A stretch of DNA of 64,000 nucleotides from Burkholderia cenocepacia (GTDB lineage Bacteria; Pseudomonadota; Gammaproteobacteria; Burkholderiales; Burkholderiaceae). The stretch spans positions 248,001 through 312,000 of the forward strand of contig NZ_UAQZ01000018.1 of the NCBI RefSeq assembly GCF_900446215.1, read 5' to 3'. The notes below the pieces were generated by a model. The model was not told the DNA's origin, searched no databases, and saw only the letters and a list, made by a program, of their open reading frames with translations. Positions 26,001-34,516 of this stretch are shown here, piece after piece. The translations under genes and the position numbers were made by a program. The first letter of the stretch is position 1. Each line of letters opens with the position of its first letter.

Positions 26001-28279
26001 CAGTCGCGCACGCAGTCGACGAAGTACTCGACGCGGCCGTTCACCTCTTCCGCGACGAGGCCGTGGATGTCGGTGTGGAAGCCCGGGAAGCGCTCGTTGA
26101 AGTCGCGCGCGAACCGCAGGTAGTTCACGATCGTCTTGTTGAAGCGCTCGCCCGGAATCAGCAGCGGAATACCCGGCGGGTACGGCGTGAGCAGGATGCT
26201 CGTCACGCGGCCTTCGAGCTCGTCGAGCGGCACGCGGTCGATCTTGCGGTGCGCGAGCTTCGCGAACGCGTCCGACGGCTTCATCGCCGGCTCCATGTCC
26301 GACAGGTACATCTCCGTCGTCAGGCGGGCGATGTCGTTCGCGCGATACACGTCGTGAATCTGCGTGCACAGGTCGCGCAGGCCGACACGCTCGTAGCGCG
26401 GATGCTGCGCGACGAATTCCGGCAGCACGCGCCACAGCGGCTGGTTGTTGTCGTAGTCGTCCTTGAACTGCTGCAGCTCGGTCACCATCGAGTTCCAGCG
26501 GCCCTTCGTGATGCCGATCGTGAACATGATGAAGAACGAGTACAGGCCGGTCTTCTCGACGATGATCCCGTGCTCGGCCAGGTACTTCGTGACGATCGCG
26601 GCCGGAATGCCGGTCTCGCCGAACTCGCCGTCGACGTCGAGCCCCGGCGTGATGATCGTCGCCTTGATCGGGTCGAGCATGTTGAAGCCTTCCGCGAGCG
26701 GGCCGAAGCCGTGCCAGTGGTCGTTCGGCTTCAGCATCCAGTCCTCGCGCGAACCGATGCCTTCCTCGGACAGGTTGTCCGGGCCCCACACGCTGAAGAA
26801 CCAGTCGTCGCCGTACTCGGCGTCGACCTTGCGCATCGCGCGGCGGAAGTCGATCGCCTCGGCGATCGATTCCTCGACGAGCGCGGTGCCGCCCGGCGGC
26901 TCCATCATCGCGGCCGCGACGTCGCACGACGCGATGATCGCGTACTGCGGGCTCGTCGACGTGTGCATCAGGTACGCCTCGTTGAAGCGGTGCTTGTCGA
27001 ACGTGCGGTTCTCCGAATCCTGCACGACGATCTGCGACGCCTGCGAGATGCCCGCGAGCAGCTTGTGCGTCGAGTGCGTCGCGAACACGAGCGCGCCCGT
27101 GCGCGGCCGACCGTCGCCGATCGCGTGCATGTCGCGGTAGAAATCGTGGAACGTCGCGTGCGGCAGCCATGCTTCGTCGAAGTGCAGCGTGTCGAGCAGG
27201 TCGCCGAGCAGGTCCTTGATCATCTCGACGTTGTAGACCACGCCGTCGTACGTGCTTTGCGTGATCGTCAGGATGCGCGGCTTCATGTCCGGGTTCTCGC
27301 GCAGCGCCTCGCGCGCGAACGGGTTCGCCTCGATCTTCTTGCGGATGTTCTCCGGCTTGAATTCGTCGCGCGGGATCGGCCCGATGATGCCGAAATGGTT
27401 GCGCGTCGGCGTGAGGAACACGGGAATCGCGCCCGTCATCGTGATCGCGTGCAGGATCGACTTGTGGCAGTTGCGGTCGACCAGCACGATGTCGCCGGGC
27501 GCGACCGTCGCGTGCCAGACGATCTTGTTCGACGTCGACGTGCCGTTGGTCACGAAGAACAGGTGGTCGGCGCTGAAGATGCGCGCCGCGTTGCGTTCGG
27601 ACGCCGCCACCGGGCCGGTGTGGTCGAGCAGCTGGCCGAGTTCGTCCACCGCGTTGCACACGTCCGCGCGCAGCATGTTCTCGCCGAAGAACTGGTGGAA
27701 CATCTGGCCGAGCGGGTTCTTCAGGAACGCGACGCCGCCCGAGTGGCCCGGGCAGTGCCACGAGTACGAGCCTTCGTCCGCGTACTTGACGAGTTCCTTG
27801 AAGAACGGCGGCGCGAGCGAATCGAGATAGACCTTCGCTTCACGGATGATGTGGCGCGCGACGAATTCCGGCGTGTCCTCGAACATGTGGATGAAGCCGT
27901 GCAGTTCGCGCAGGATGTCGTTCGGCAGATGGCGCGACGTGCGCGTCTCGCCGTACAGGAAGATCGGGATGTCCGCGTTGCGGCGGCGCACTTCGGTGAC
28001 GAACGCGCGCAGCTCGATGATCGCGGTCGCGAGCTCGGGCAGCTCGCCGTCCGGGCCGATTTCGCCGAGCATGAGTTCGTCGTCGTCGATCGACAGGATG
28101 AAGCACGACGCGCGGCTCGATTGCTGCGCGAACGACGTCAGATCGCCGTAGCTCGTGAGGCCGAGGACTTCGACGCCCTCCTTCTCGATCGCTTCGGCCA
28201 ACGCCCGGATGCCGGAGCCCGAGATGTTCTCGGAGCGGAAATCTTCGTCGATGATGACGACGGGGAAACGAAACTTCAT
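26000..28279 (-). CDS. PLP-dependent arginine/lysine/ornithine decarboxylase, AdiA-like
   Basis: A 759-residue fold type I decarboxylase, the size of the large biodegradative E. coli enzymes. An N-terminal flavodoxin-like wing domain (1-~130) precedes the PLP domain. The Schiff-base lysine is Lys406 in FATHSTHKLLAGISQAS. Other family segments are WHCPGHSGGVAF, FVTNGTSTSNK and HFDEAWLPHA. The active-site loop and C-terminus (SILLTPYPPGIPLLIPGE) resemble E. coli AdiA more than CadA/LdcI, so arginine is my preferred substrate, with lysine or ornithine possible. It releases CO2 and a polyamine precursor and may aid acid tolerance. It lies 81 bases downstream of dcd and is coupled to the LprI-like gene. 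Confidence 0.88.
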   Translation of the reverse strand: MKFRFPVVIIDEDFRSENISGSGIRALAEAIEKEGVEVLGLTSYGDLTSFAQQSSRASCFILSIDDDELMLGEIGPDGELPELATAIIELRAFVTEVRRRNADIPIFLYGETRTSRHLPNDILRELHGFIHMFEDTPEFVARHIIREAKVYLDSLAPPFFKELVKYADEGSYSWHCPGHSGGVAFLKNPLGQMFHQFFGENMLRADVCNAVDELGQLLDHTGPVAASERNAARIFSADHLFFVTNGTSTSNKIVWHATVAPGDIVLVDRNCHKSILHAITMTGAIPVFLTPTRNHFGIIGPIPRDEFKPENIRKKIEANPFAREALRENPDMKPRILTITQSTYDGVVYNVEMIKDLLGDLLDTLHFDEAWLPHATFHDFYRDMHAIGDGRPRTGALVFATHSTHKLLAGISQASQIVVQDSENRTFDKHRFNEAYLMHTSTSPQYAIIASCDVAAAMMEPPGGTALVEESIAEAIDFRRAMRKVDAEYGDDWFFSVWGPDNLSEEGIGSREDWMLKPNDHWHGFGPLAEGFNMLDPIKATIITPGLDVDGEFGETGIPAAIVTKYLAEHGIIVEKTGLYSFFIMFTIGITKGRWNSMVTELQQFKDDYDNNQPLWRVLPEFVAQHPRYERVGLRDLCTQIHDVYRANDIARLTTEMYLSDMEPAMKPSDAFAKLAHRKIDRVPLDELEGRVTSILLTPYPPGIPLLIPGERFNKTIVNYLRFARDFNERFPGFHTDIHGLVAEEVNGRVEYFVDCVRD

Positions 28280-28360
28280 GGGCGATTCTCCAAAAAGAAC
28301 GACCGCGGCGCGTCACGCGCAGCGGTCACCCGGAAACTGGTGAGACGTTATGCAACCAGA

Positions 28361-28930
28361 TCAGGTTTTCGGCAGCGTGACACCGCGCTGCCCCTGATAC
28401 TTGCCGCCGCGATCGGCGTACGACACGTCGCACACCTCGTCGCTTTCGAAGAAGAGCACCTGCGCGACGCCTTCGTTCGCGTAGATCTTCGCGGGCAACG
28501 GCGTGGTGTTCGAGAATTCCAGCGTGACGTAGCCTTCCCACTCGGGTTCGAACGGCGTCACGTTGACGATGATCCCGCAGCGCGCGTAGGTCGACTTGCC
28601 GAGGCAGACGGTGAGCACGGTGCGCGGGATGCGGAAATATTCGACGGTGCGGGCCAGCGCGAACGAGTTCGGCGGGATGATGCACACGTCGCCCTTGAAA
28701 TCGACAAACGAACCCTCGTCGAAGTTCTTCGGATCGACGATCGTCGAGTTGATGTTGGTGAAGATCTTGAATTCGTCCGCGCAGCGGATGTCGTAGCCGT
28801 AGCTCGACGTGCCGTAGCTGACGATCCGGCGGCCGTCCTCGGACGCGCGGACCTGATCGGGCACGAACGGCTCGATCATCTTGTGCTCTTCGGCCATGCG
28901 CCGAATCCATTTGTCGGACTTGATGCTCAT
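28361..28930 (-). CDS. dcd: dCTP deaminase
   Basis: A 189-residue enzyme deaminating dCTP to dUTP for thymidylate synthesis. Signature blocks are [43 protein letters not shown] with the catalytic Ser/Arg, and the catalytic Glu in [10 protein letters not shown]. Length matches the trimeric Dcd family, and the C-terminal [13 protein letters not shown] lid is complete. It is transcribed towards the decarboxylase gene; the 80-base gap has no obvious terminator, so read-through is possible. Confidence 0.96.
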
Positions 28931-28940
28931 GCCAGCCTCC

Positions 28941-29012
28941 GCAGGGCCGTCCCGAGGCGGCTGGCCGTCCCCTCGGGGGACAGCGAACGAAGTGAGCGTT
29001 GGGGTCGTTTCA
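28941..29012. repeat. intergenic palindromic repeat-like element upstream of dcd
   Basis: The core GTCCCC-TCG-GGGGAC (28967-28981) is a strong hairpin, followed by CAGCGAACGAAGTGAGCG, itself partly self-complementary. The exact reverse complement of the 15-base core recurs at 55890-55904 inside the palindromic element after 6S RNA, which suggests a dispersed repeat family. Confidence 0.5.
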
Positions 29013-29125
29013 TATCAGGGCGCCTGGAAACGCTGCGTGACGGTCAGGGAGGGCCGCTCGCGCAAGGCGGCGGCCGGGAAAGGCGGACATTTTACGCGAT
29101 CATCGGCTCGCGCACGCGGCGGCCG

Positions 29126-29662
29126 TCAACGGATCACGCCGCAGGCCAGCGCGGGCCCCGCGCCATGCTGCGCAAACGCCGGGTCGCTCGCGTCGCGATG
29201 CACCAGCGCCGCACGGTTCATCGCCGAGCGCACGCCATCGAGGGCCAGATCGGGTGCGACGATGAAGCCGGCCGCGACGCCGTTCGCATCCGCATGGATG
29301 TTGCCGAGATCGCCGGCAACGCGCGCGCCGGCGCGCAGCCGGTCGGCGGCCGGCGCGAACACCTGGCCGGCGCTCGAGCCGTCGCCCGCATTGCAGTCGC
29401 CGCGTTCGTGCACCTGCAGCGCGTGATCGCTGTTCGGCGGCAGGCCGACCAGGTTGTAGGTGACCTGCACGCCGTCCGGGCGCTCGACGAACGTCACCGC
29501 ACCGCGCGCCTGCGAGCCGACCGTCGGCTGCAGCTGGGCGTCGGCCCGTTTTTCGTGCGACGAGGAAAAGGAGGTACAGCCGGCCAGCAGGCCCAGCGCG
29601 GCGGCGGCCAGCAGCGCGCGCTGCGCGCGGCCGGCGCGCACGCCGTGATGTCGTTGTTTCAT
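29126..29662 (-). CDS. SodC-like lipoprotein lacking most metal ligands
   Basis: A 178-residue lipoprotein: signal with lipobox LLAG-Cys29, then a Cu/Zn superoxide dismutase fold. Aligning with SOD1-type enzymes, HxH becomes Q83/H85 (first Cu ligand lost), the bridging His of SAGGHF is Val101 in SAGQVF, the RH ligand is Val115 in RVAGDLGN, and the HGG ligand is absent. Only H85, D118 and H155 remain. The disulfide cysteines (C90, C174) and the C-terminal ALACGVI are kept. Dismutase activity is therefore doubtful; a structural or metal-independent role is likelier. It is upstream of dcd on the same strand and downstream of apbC. Confidence 0.8.
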   Translation of the reverse strand: MKQRHHGVRAGRAQRALLAAAALGLLAGCTSFSSSHEKRADAQLQPTVGSQARGAVTFVERPDGVQVTYNLVGLPPNSDHALQVHERGDCNAGDGSSAGQVFAPAADRLRAGARVAGDLGNIHADANGVAAGFIVAPDLALDGVRSAMNRAALVHRDASDPAFAQHGAGPALACGVIR

Positions 29663-29795
29663 TCGATCCTCATGCCGGCTGACGGCCGTTTGACACGGCG
29701 GCCGCGCCGGGCGGGTAAAGGGACCCGGGAAAAGTCGCCATGATACCGCGCCTCGCGGCGCCGTAAACAGCGTGAGGCCCCGCCCCGCAAGGGTT

Positions 29796-30887
29796 TTACG
29801 TATTTTGAACAACGATCGACGGGAACTTCGACGTCATGTCGCGCGATCGCTCGGCAATCGCCAGCGCCACCCCGCGCGCGATGTCGCGGTAACGACGCGC
29901 GAGCGCGCCGTCCGGCTCGGCCGCGACCGTCGGCGTGCCGCTGTCGGCGCGCTCGCGGATCGCGATGTCGAGCGGGAGGCTGCCGAGCACGTTCACGCCG
30001 TAATCCTGCGCCATCCGCTCCGCCCCGCCCGCGCCGAAGATGTGCTCTTCGTGGCCGCAGTTCGAGCAGATGTGGATGCTCATGTTCTCGACGATGCCGA
30101 GGATCGGAATCCCGACCTTCTCGAACATCTTCAGCCCCTTCTTCGCGTCCAGCAGCGCGATGTCCTGCGGCGTCGTGACGATCACCGCGCCGGTGACGGG
30201 CACGCGCTGCGCGAGCGTGAGCTGGATGTCGCCCGTGCCGGGCGGCATGTCGACGATCAGGTAGTCGAGCTCGCGCCAGTTGGTCTGGCGCAGCAGCTGC
30301 TCGAGGGCCGACGTCGCCATCGGGCCGCGCCACACCATCGGGTTGTCTTCCTCGATCAGGAAGCCGATCGAGTTCGCCTGCAGCCCGTGGCCGACCAGCG
30401 GGTTCATCGACTGGTTGTCGGGCGACTCGGGGCGCTGGCCGTGGATGCCCAGCATCGTCGGTAGCGACGGGCCGTAGATGTCGGCGTCGAGAATGCCGAC
30501 CGACGCGCCTTCCGCGGCCAGCGCCAGCGCGAGGTTCACGGCCGTCGTGCTCTTGCCGACGCCGCCCTTGCCCGACGCGACCGCGACGATGTTCTTCACA
30601 TTCGGCAACAGCTTCACGCCGCGCTGCACCGTATGCGCGACGATCTCCTGCGACACGGCGACGCGTGCGTCGCGCACGCCCGGCACGGCCTGGAGCGCCG
30701 CGGCGACGCGCGCACGCACGTCGTCGTGCTGGCTGCGCGCCGGATAACCGAGCACCACGTCGAGCGCCACGACATCGCCGTCGATCGCGACGTTGCGCAC
30801 GCCCTTGTTCGCCGCGTACGGGCGGCCGGTATTGGGGTCGACGACTGCCGCCAGCGCGGCGTCGACTTGTGCCCGGTCAATGCTCAT
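29796..30887 (-). CDS. apbC: iron-sulfur cluster carrier ATPase ApbC/Mrp
   Basis: A 363-residue cytoplasmic P-loop protein that carries and transfers [4Fe-4S] clusters to apoproteins. An N-terminal DUF59/MIP18-type domain occupies 1-~85. The deviant Walker A ASGKGGVGKST is at 104-114, LDADIYGPSLP is switch I, and the cluster-binding cysteine pair lies in HICSNCGHEEHIFG. I chose ATG 30887 (MSIDRAQVD); the open frame upstream is AT-rich and not conserved. It is divergent from the OmpA-like lipoprotein gene across 352 bases. Also named mrp. Confidence 0.95.
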   Translation of the reverse strand: MSIDRAQVDAALAAVVDPNTGRPYAANKGVRNVAIDGDVVALDVVLGYPARSQHDDVRARVAAALQAVPGVRDARVAVSQEIVAHTVQRGVKLLPNVKNIVAVASGKGGVGKSTTAVNLALALAAEGASVGILDADIYGPSLPTMLGIHGQRPESPDNQSMNPLVGHGLQANSIGFLIEEDNPMVWRGPMATSALEQLLRQTNWRELDYLIVDMPPGTGDIQLTLAQRVPVTGAVIVTTPQDIALLDAKKGLKMFEKVGIPILGIVENMSIHICSNCGHEEHIFGAGGAERMAQDYGVNVLGSLPLDIAIRERADSGTPTVAAEPDGALARRYRDIARGVALAIAERSRDMTSKFPSIVVQNT

Positions 30888-31239
30888 CGAAACTCCGTGA
30901 AAACGTTTTTCTCGCGCGCAAACGTCAAAAAATATCAAATTACGCTGCGAAAATCGGGAAAAGTGAAAGAATCTGTTGCACGCCATTGCGCGAACGCGCG
31001 ACCCGGCGCACTCTTCGCGTGCGGCACGCTATAGGGCCAAATCGGCCACTAACCGCCTATATTGTAGAGGCTGACGCGTCGCGCTGTCCGAACAGCCACG
31101 CTGACGGACAGGGCATGCGACCGCCTCGGCGGCTGCCGCGAGCGCAGGCCGGCCTTCCTTTTTCGGACGGCCCGCGCAGGGAGCCGTAACTGTTGTTTGT
31201 CGTCGTTGTCGACTCGTTCAACCAAGAGAGGAATCCAAG
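30888..31239. promoter_or_regulatory. divergent intergenic region apbC / OmpA-like gene
   Basis: 352 bases with no convincing gene. The stretch near 30900-30970 is AT-richer than the surroundings and should hold the apbC promoter. On the plus strand TATATTGTAG (around 31056-31066) resembles a -10 region for the OmpA-like gene, and GGCC-AAATC-GGCC lies just before it. An AGAGAGGAA site precedes the OmpA-like ATG. Confidence 0.4.
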
Positions 31240-31887
31240 ATGAACATGAAAATCGCGACTCGCCTGTCCGTATTCGCACTCGCCGGCGCACTGCTGGCAG
31301 GCTGCGCCACGCAGCAAGGCAACAATACGGCCGTCGGCACCGGCACGGGTGCGGCGCTGGGCGCGGGGATCGGCGCGCTGGCCGGTGGCGGCAAGGGCGC
31401 GGCGATCGGCGCGGGCGTCGGCGCACTGGTCGGTGGCGTGACGGGTTACAACTGGCAAGCGATCAAGAACAAGCTCGCACCGTCGGCAGCGCAGACGGGC
31501 ACGCAGGTGACCGAGCAGCCGGACGGCTCGCTGAAGCTGAACGTGCCGAGCTCGGTCACGTTCGCGACGAACCAGTACGCGATCACGCCGGCGTTCACGC
31601 CGCTGCTGAACGACCTCGCGACGACGCTGAACCAGAACCCGCAAGTGACGGCATCGATCGTCGGCTACACGGACAGCACGGGCTCGGCCCAGCTGAACCA
31701 GACGCTGTCGCAGAATCGCGCGCAAAGCGTCGTGAACGCGCTCGTGCAGCGCGGCGTGAACGGCGGCCGCCTGTCGGCGCAAGGCATGGGCGCATCGAAC
31801 CCGATCGCGGACAACGCGACCGAAGCCGGCCGCGCACAGAACCGCCGCGTCGAGATCTACCTGCGCGCACCGCAACAGCATCAGTAA
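31240..31887 (+). CDS. OmpA-family lipoprotein with glycine zipper
   Basis: A 215-residue outer-membrane lipoprotein of the YiaD type. The signal ends in lipobox LLAG-Cys at about residue 22. A glycine-zipper segment (GTGAALGAGIGALAGGGKGAA...) spans ~34-66. The OmpA C-terminal peptidoglycan-binding domain covers ~100-208: ASIVGYTDSTGSAQLNQTLSQNRAQSV and RRVEIYL carry the conserved Asp and Arg that contact diaminopimelate. It probably tethers outer membrane to peptidoglycan. It stands alone and is strongly initiated. Confidence 0.92.
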   Translation: MNMKIATRLSVFALAGALLAGCATQQGNNTAVGTGTGAALGAGIGALAGGGKGAAIGAGVGALVGGVTGYNWQAIKNKLAPSAAQTGTQVTEQPDGSLKLNVPSSVTFATNQYAITPAFTPLLNDLATTLNQNPQVTASIVGYTDSTGSAQLNQTLSQNRAQSVVNALVQRGVNGGRLSAQGMGASNPIADNATEAGRAQNRRVEIYLRAPQQHQ

Positions 31888-32267
31888 GCGCGACCACGAG
31901 AGGAATCGTGCGGGCAGCCTGCCCGCACAGCCCCGCCTGGCAAGGCTTTGGGCGGGGCCGGTAACAAATCGAAAAAATTTTCGAACTTCTGTCGCAGGCC
32001 GTGGTCAGTATTTACGGTACGCGGCTGGTGTTGCCGGCGCGTCACCATTCTCCTCTTGTCGTTGTTGCTCCGGGGCCGTATCCGCCCCGGTTTTTTTTTG
32101 CCCGGAGAATTCGTGCTGCGCTGCAGCACAACGTCGCCGGGCATGCCGCGTGTGCGGCCTCGCCCCTTCCGCCGCCCGGTCCGCGGCGCCGGCCCGCCGC
32201 GCTGGCCCGCGCCCCTGCTAGAATCGCAGTTTCCCGTCGTTTTTCCCGCTGTTCTTCTCCAGACCCT
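31888..32267. other. intergenic region OmpA-like gene to metG, with tandem hairpins
   Basis: 380 bases without a gene. Two adjacent strong hairpins follow the OmpA-like stop: GTGCGGGCA / TGCCCGCAC (31908-31928) and GCCCCGCC / GGCGGGGC (about 31930-31957). Neither has a T-run directly after it. A run of T bases (about 32089-32098) lies further on, and CTAGAATCG (about 32218-32226) resembles the -10 of metG. Confidence 0.5.
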
Positions 32268-34424
32268 ATGTCCGCATCCGACCTCACTTCCGTGCAGGCT
32301 GCGGCGCCGCAAGGCAGCCGCCAGATCCTCGTTACGTCCGCACTGCCCTATGCCAACGGGCAGATCCACATCGGCCACCTGGTCGAGTACATCCAGACCG
32401 ACATCTGGGTGCGGGCGCTGCGAATGCATGGCCATGAGGTCTACTACATCGGCGCCGACGATACGCACGGCACGCCGATCATGCTGCGCGCGGAGAAGGA
32501 AGGCCTGACCCCGAAGCAGCTGATCGACCGCGTGTGGACCGAGCACAAGCGCGACTTCGACAGCTTCGGCGTGTCGTTCGACAACTTCTACTCGACCGAT
32601 TCGGACGAGAACCGCGTGCTGAGCGAGAAGATCTATCTCGCGCTGCAGGAAGCCGGCCTGATCGCCGAGCGCGAAATCGAACAGGCGTACGATCCGGTCA
32701 AGGAAATGTTCCTGCCGGACCGCTTCATCAAGGGCGAGTGTCCGAAGTGCCACGCGAAGGACCAGTACGGCGACAACTGCGAAGTGTGCGGCTCGACCTA
32801 CCTGCCGACCGAACTGCTGAACCCGTATTCGGTCGTGTCCGGCGCGACGCCGGTGCGCAAGACCTCGAAGCACTACTTCTTCCGCCTGTCCGACCCGCGC
32901 TGCGAATCGTTCCTGCGCGAATGGGTGAGCGGCCTCGCACAGCCCGAAGCGACCAACAAGATGCGCGAATGGCTCGGCGACGCGGGCGAAGCCAAGCTCG
33001 CCGACTGGGACATCTCGCGTGACGCGCCGTACTTCGGCTTCGAGATTCCGGGCGCGCCCGGCAAGTATTTCTACGTGTGGCTCGATGCGCCGGTCGGCTA
33101 CTACGCGAGCTTCAAGAACCTGTGCGAGCGCAACGGCATCGATTTCGATGCGTGGATCCGTCCCGGCTCGAAGGCCGAGCAGTACCACTTCATCGGCAAG
33201 GACATCCTGTACTTCCACACGCTGTTCTGGCCCGCGATGCTCGAGTTCTCGGGCCACCGCACGCCGACCAACGTGTTCGCGCACGGCTTCCTGACCGTCG
33301 ACGGCGCGAAGATGTCGAAATCGCGCGGCACGTTCATCACCGCGCAGAGCTACATCGACACCGGCCTGAACCCGGAGTGGCTGCGCTACTACTTCGCCGC
33401 GAAGCTGAACGCGACGATGGAAGACATCGACCTGAACCTCGACGACTTCCAGGCGCGCGTGAACAGCGATCTCGTCGGCAAGTATGTGAACATCGCGAGC
33501 CGCGCGGCCGGCTTCCTGATCAAGCGTTTCGACGGCCGCGTGCAGGACAGCGCGATGAATCATCCGCTCGTCGCGAAGCTGCGCGATGCGATTCCGCAGA
33601 TCGCCGCGAGCTACGAAGCGCGCGAATACGGCCGCGCGCTGCGCCACACGATGGAGCTCGCGGACGAAGTGAACGCATACGTCGACGGCGCGAAGCCGTG
33701 GGATCTCGCGAAGGATCCGGCCAACGCGGTCGCGCTGCACGAAACCTGCAGCGTGAGCCTCGAGGCCTTCCGCCTGCTGTCGCTCGCGCTGAAGCCGGTG
33801 ATGCCGCGCGTCGCCGCAGCGGTCGAGGCGTTCTTCGGGATCGCGCCGCTCGCGTGGGCCGATGCCGCGAAGCCGCTGTCGTCGGCGCAGCCGATCAAGG
33901 CGTACCAGCACCTGATGACGCGCGTCGATGCGAAGCAGATCGAAGCGCTGCTCGCCGCGAACCGCGATTCGCTGCAGGCCGATGCAGCCGGCGCGGCCGC
34001 CGGCGGCGCCAATGCTGCGAAGGACGCGAAGAGCAACGCCAAGGCGAACGCGAAGCCGGCCGTCGTGAACGGCGCCGACGACGCGCCGATCTCGATCGAC
34101 GATTTCGCGAAGATCGACCTGCGCATCGCGAAGATCGTCGCGTGCCAGGCGGTCGAAGGATCGGACAAGCTGCTGCAGCTCACGCTCGACGTCGGCGAGG
34201 AAAAGACCCGCAACGTGTTCTCGGGCATCAAGTCCGCGTACCAGCCCGAGCAGCTCGTCGGCAAGCTGACCGTGATGGTCGCGAATCTCGCGCCGCGCAA
34301 GATGAAGTTCGGCCTGTCCGAAGGGATGGTGCTCGCCGCGTCGGCCACCGACGAGAAGGCGGAACCGGGCCTCTACATCCTCGAACCGCACAGCGGCGCG
34401 AAGCCCGGCATGCGCGTGAAGTAA
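32268..34424 (+). CDS. metG: methionyl-tRNA synthetase
   Basis: A 718-residue class I synthetase charging tRNA-Met. The HIGH motif lies in [15 protein letters not shown], the zinc knuckle in [17 protein letters not shown], the KMSKS loop in [12 protein letters not shown], and a C-terminal EMAPII-like tRNA-binding domain starts near residue 610 ([13 protein letters not shown]). The domain order matches E. coli MetG, and an Ala/Lys-rich linker joins the body to the last domain. I chose ATG 32268 (MSASDLTSV) from the family; an open frame starting at 32001 adds nothing recognisable. A strong terminator follows. Confidence 0.97.
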   Translation: MSASDLTSVQAAAPQGSRQILVTSALPYANGQIHIGHLVEYIQTDIWVRALRMHGHEVYYIGADDTHGTPIMLRAEKEGLTPKQLIDRVWTEHKRDFDSFGVSFDNFYSTDSDENRVLSEKIYLALQEAGLIAEREIEQAYDPVKEMFLPDRFIKGECPKCHAKDQYGDNCEVCGSTYLPTELLNPYSVVSGATPVRKTSKHYFFRLSDPRCESFLREWVSGLAQPEATNKMREWLGDAGEAKLADWDISRDAPYFGFEIPGAPGKYFYVWLDAPVGYYASFKNLCERNGIDFDAWIRPGSKAEQYHFIGKDILYFHTLFWPAMLEFSGHRTPTNVFAHGFLTVDGAKMSKSRGTFITAQSYIDTGLNPEWLRYYFAAKLNATMEDIDLNLDDFQARVNSDLVGKYVNIASRAAGFLIKRFDGRVQDSAMNHPLVAKLRDAIPQIAASYEAREYGRALRHTMELADEVNAYVDGAKPWDLAKDPANAVALHETCSVSLEAFRLLSLALKPVMPRVAAAVEAFFGIAPLAWADAAKPLSSAQPIKAYQHLMTRVDAKQIEALLAANRDSLQADAAGAAAGGANAAKDAKSNAKANAKPAVVNGADDAPISIDDFAKIDLRIAKIVACQAVEGSDKLLQLTLDVGEEKTRNVFSGIKSAYQPEQLVGKLTVMVANLAPRKMKFGLSEGMVLAASATDEKAEPGLYILEPHSGAKPGMRVK

Positions 34425-34445
34425 GCAGAACGCACTGCTGCCGCC

Positions 34446-34488
34446 GCAAAAAAGCCCCGCACGATGTCGAATCGTGCGGGGCTTTTTT
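34446..34488. terminator. bidirectional terminator between metG and tamB
   Basis: A 12-bp perfect stem, GCCCCGCACGAT / ATCGTGCGGGGC, with a 5-base loop, an A-run on the left and a T-run on the right. It serves both convergent genes. Confidence 0.95.
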
Positions 34489-34516
34489 ATCGCTGCCCGG
34501 TAAGCCGCATCCGCCG

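Noticed and set aside
26063-29743. 1226-codon plus-strand open frame opposite the decarboxylase, dcd and the SodC-like gene
   Set aside because: It is a shadow of conserved genes with the same Arg/Val/Asp-rich composition and no recognisable domain.
31330-31440. Gly/Ala-rich repeat in the OmpA-like gene as a DNA repeat element
   Set aside because: It is a protein-level glycine-zipper segment of a normal lipoprotein, with varied codons.
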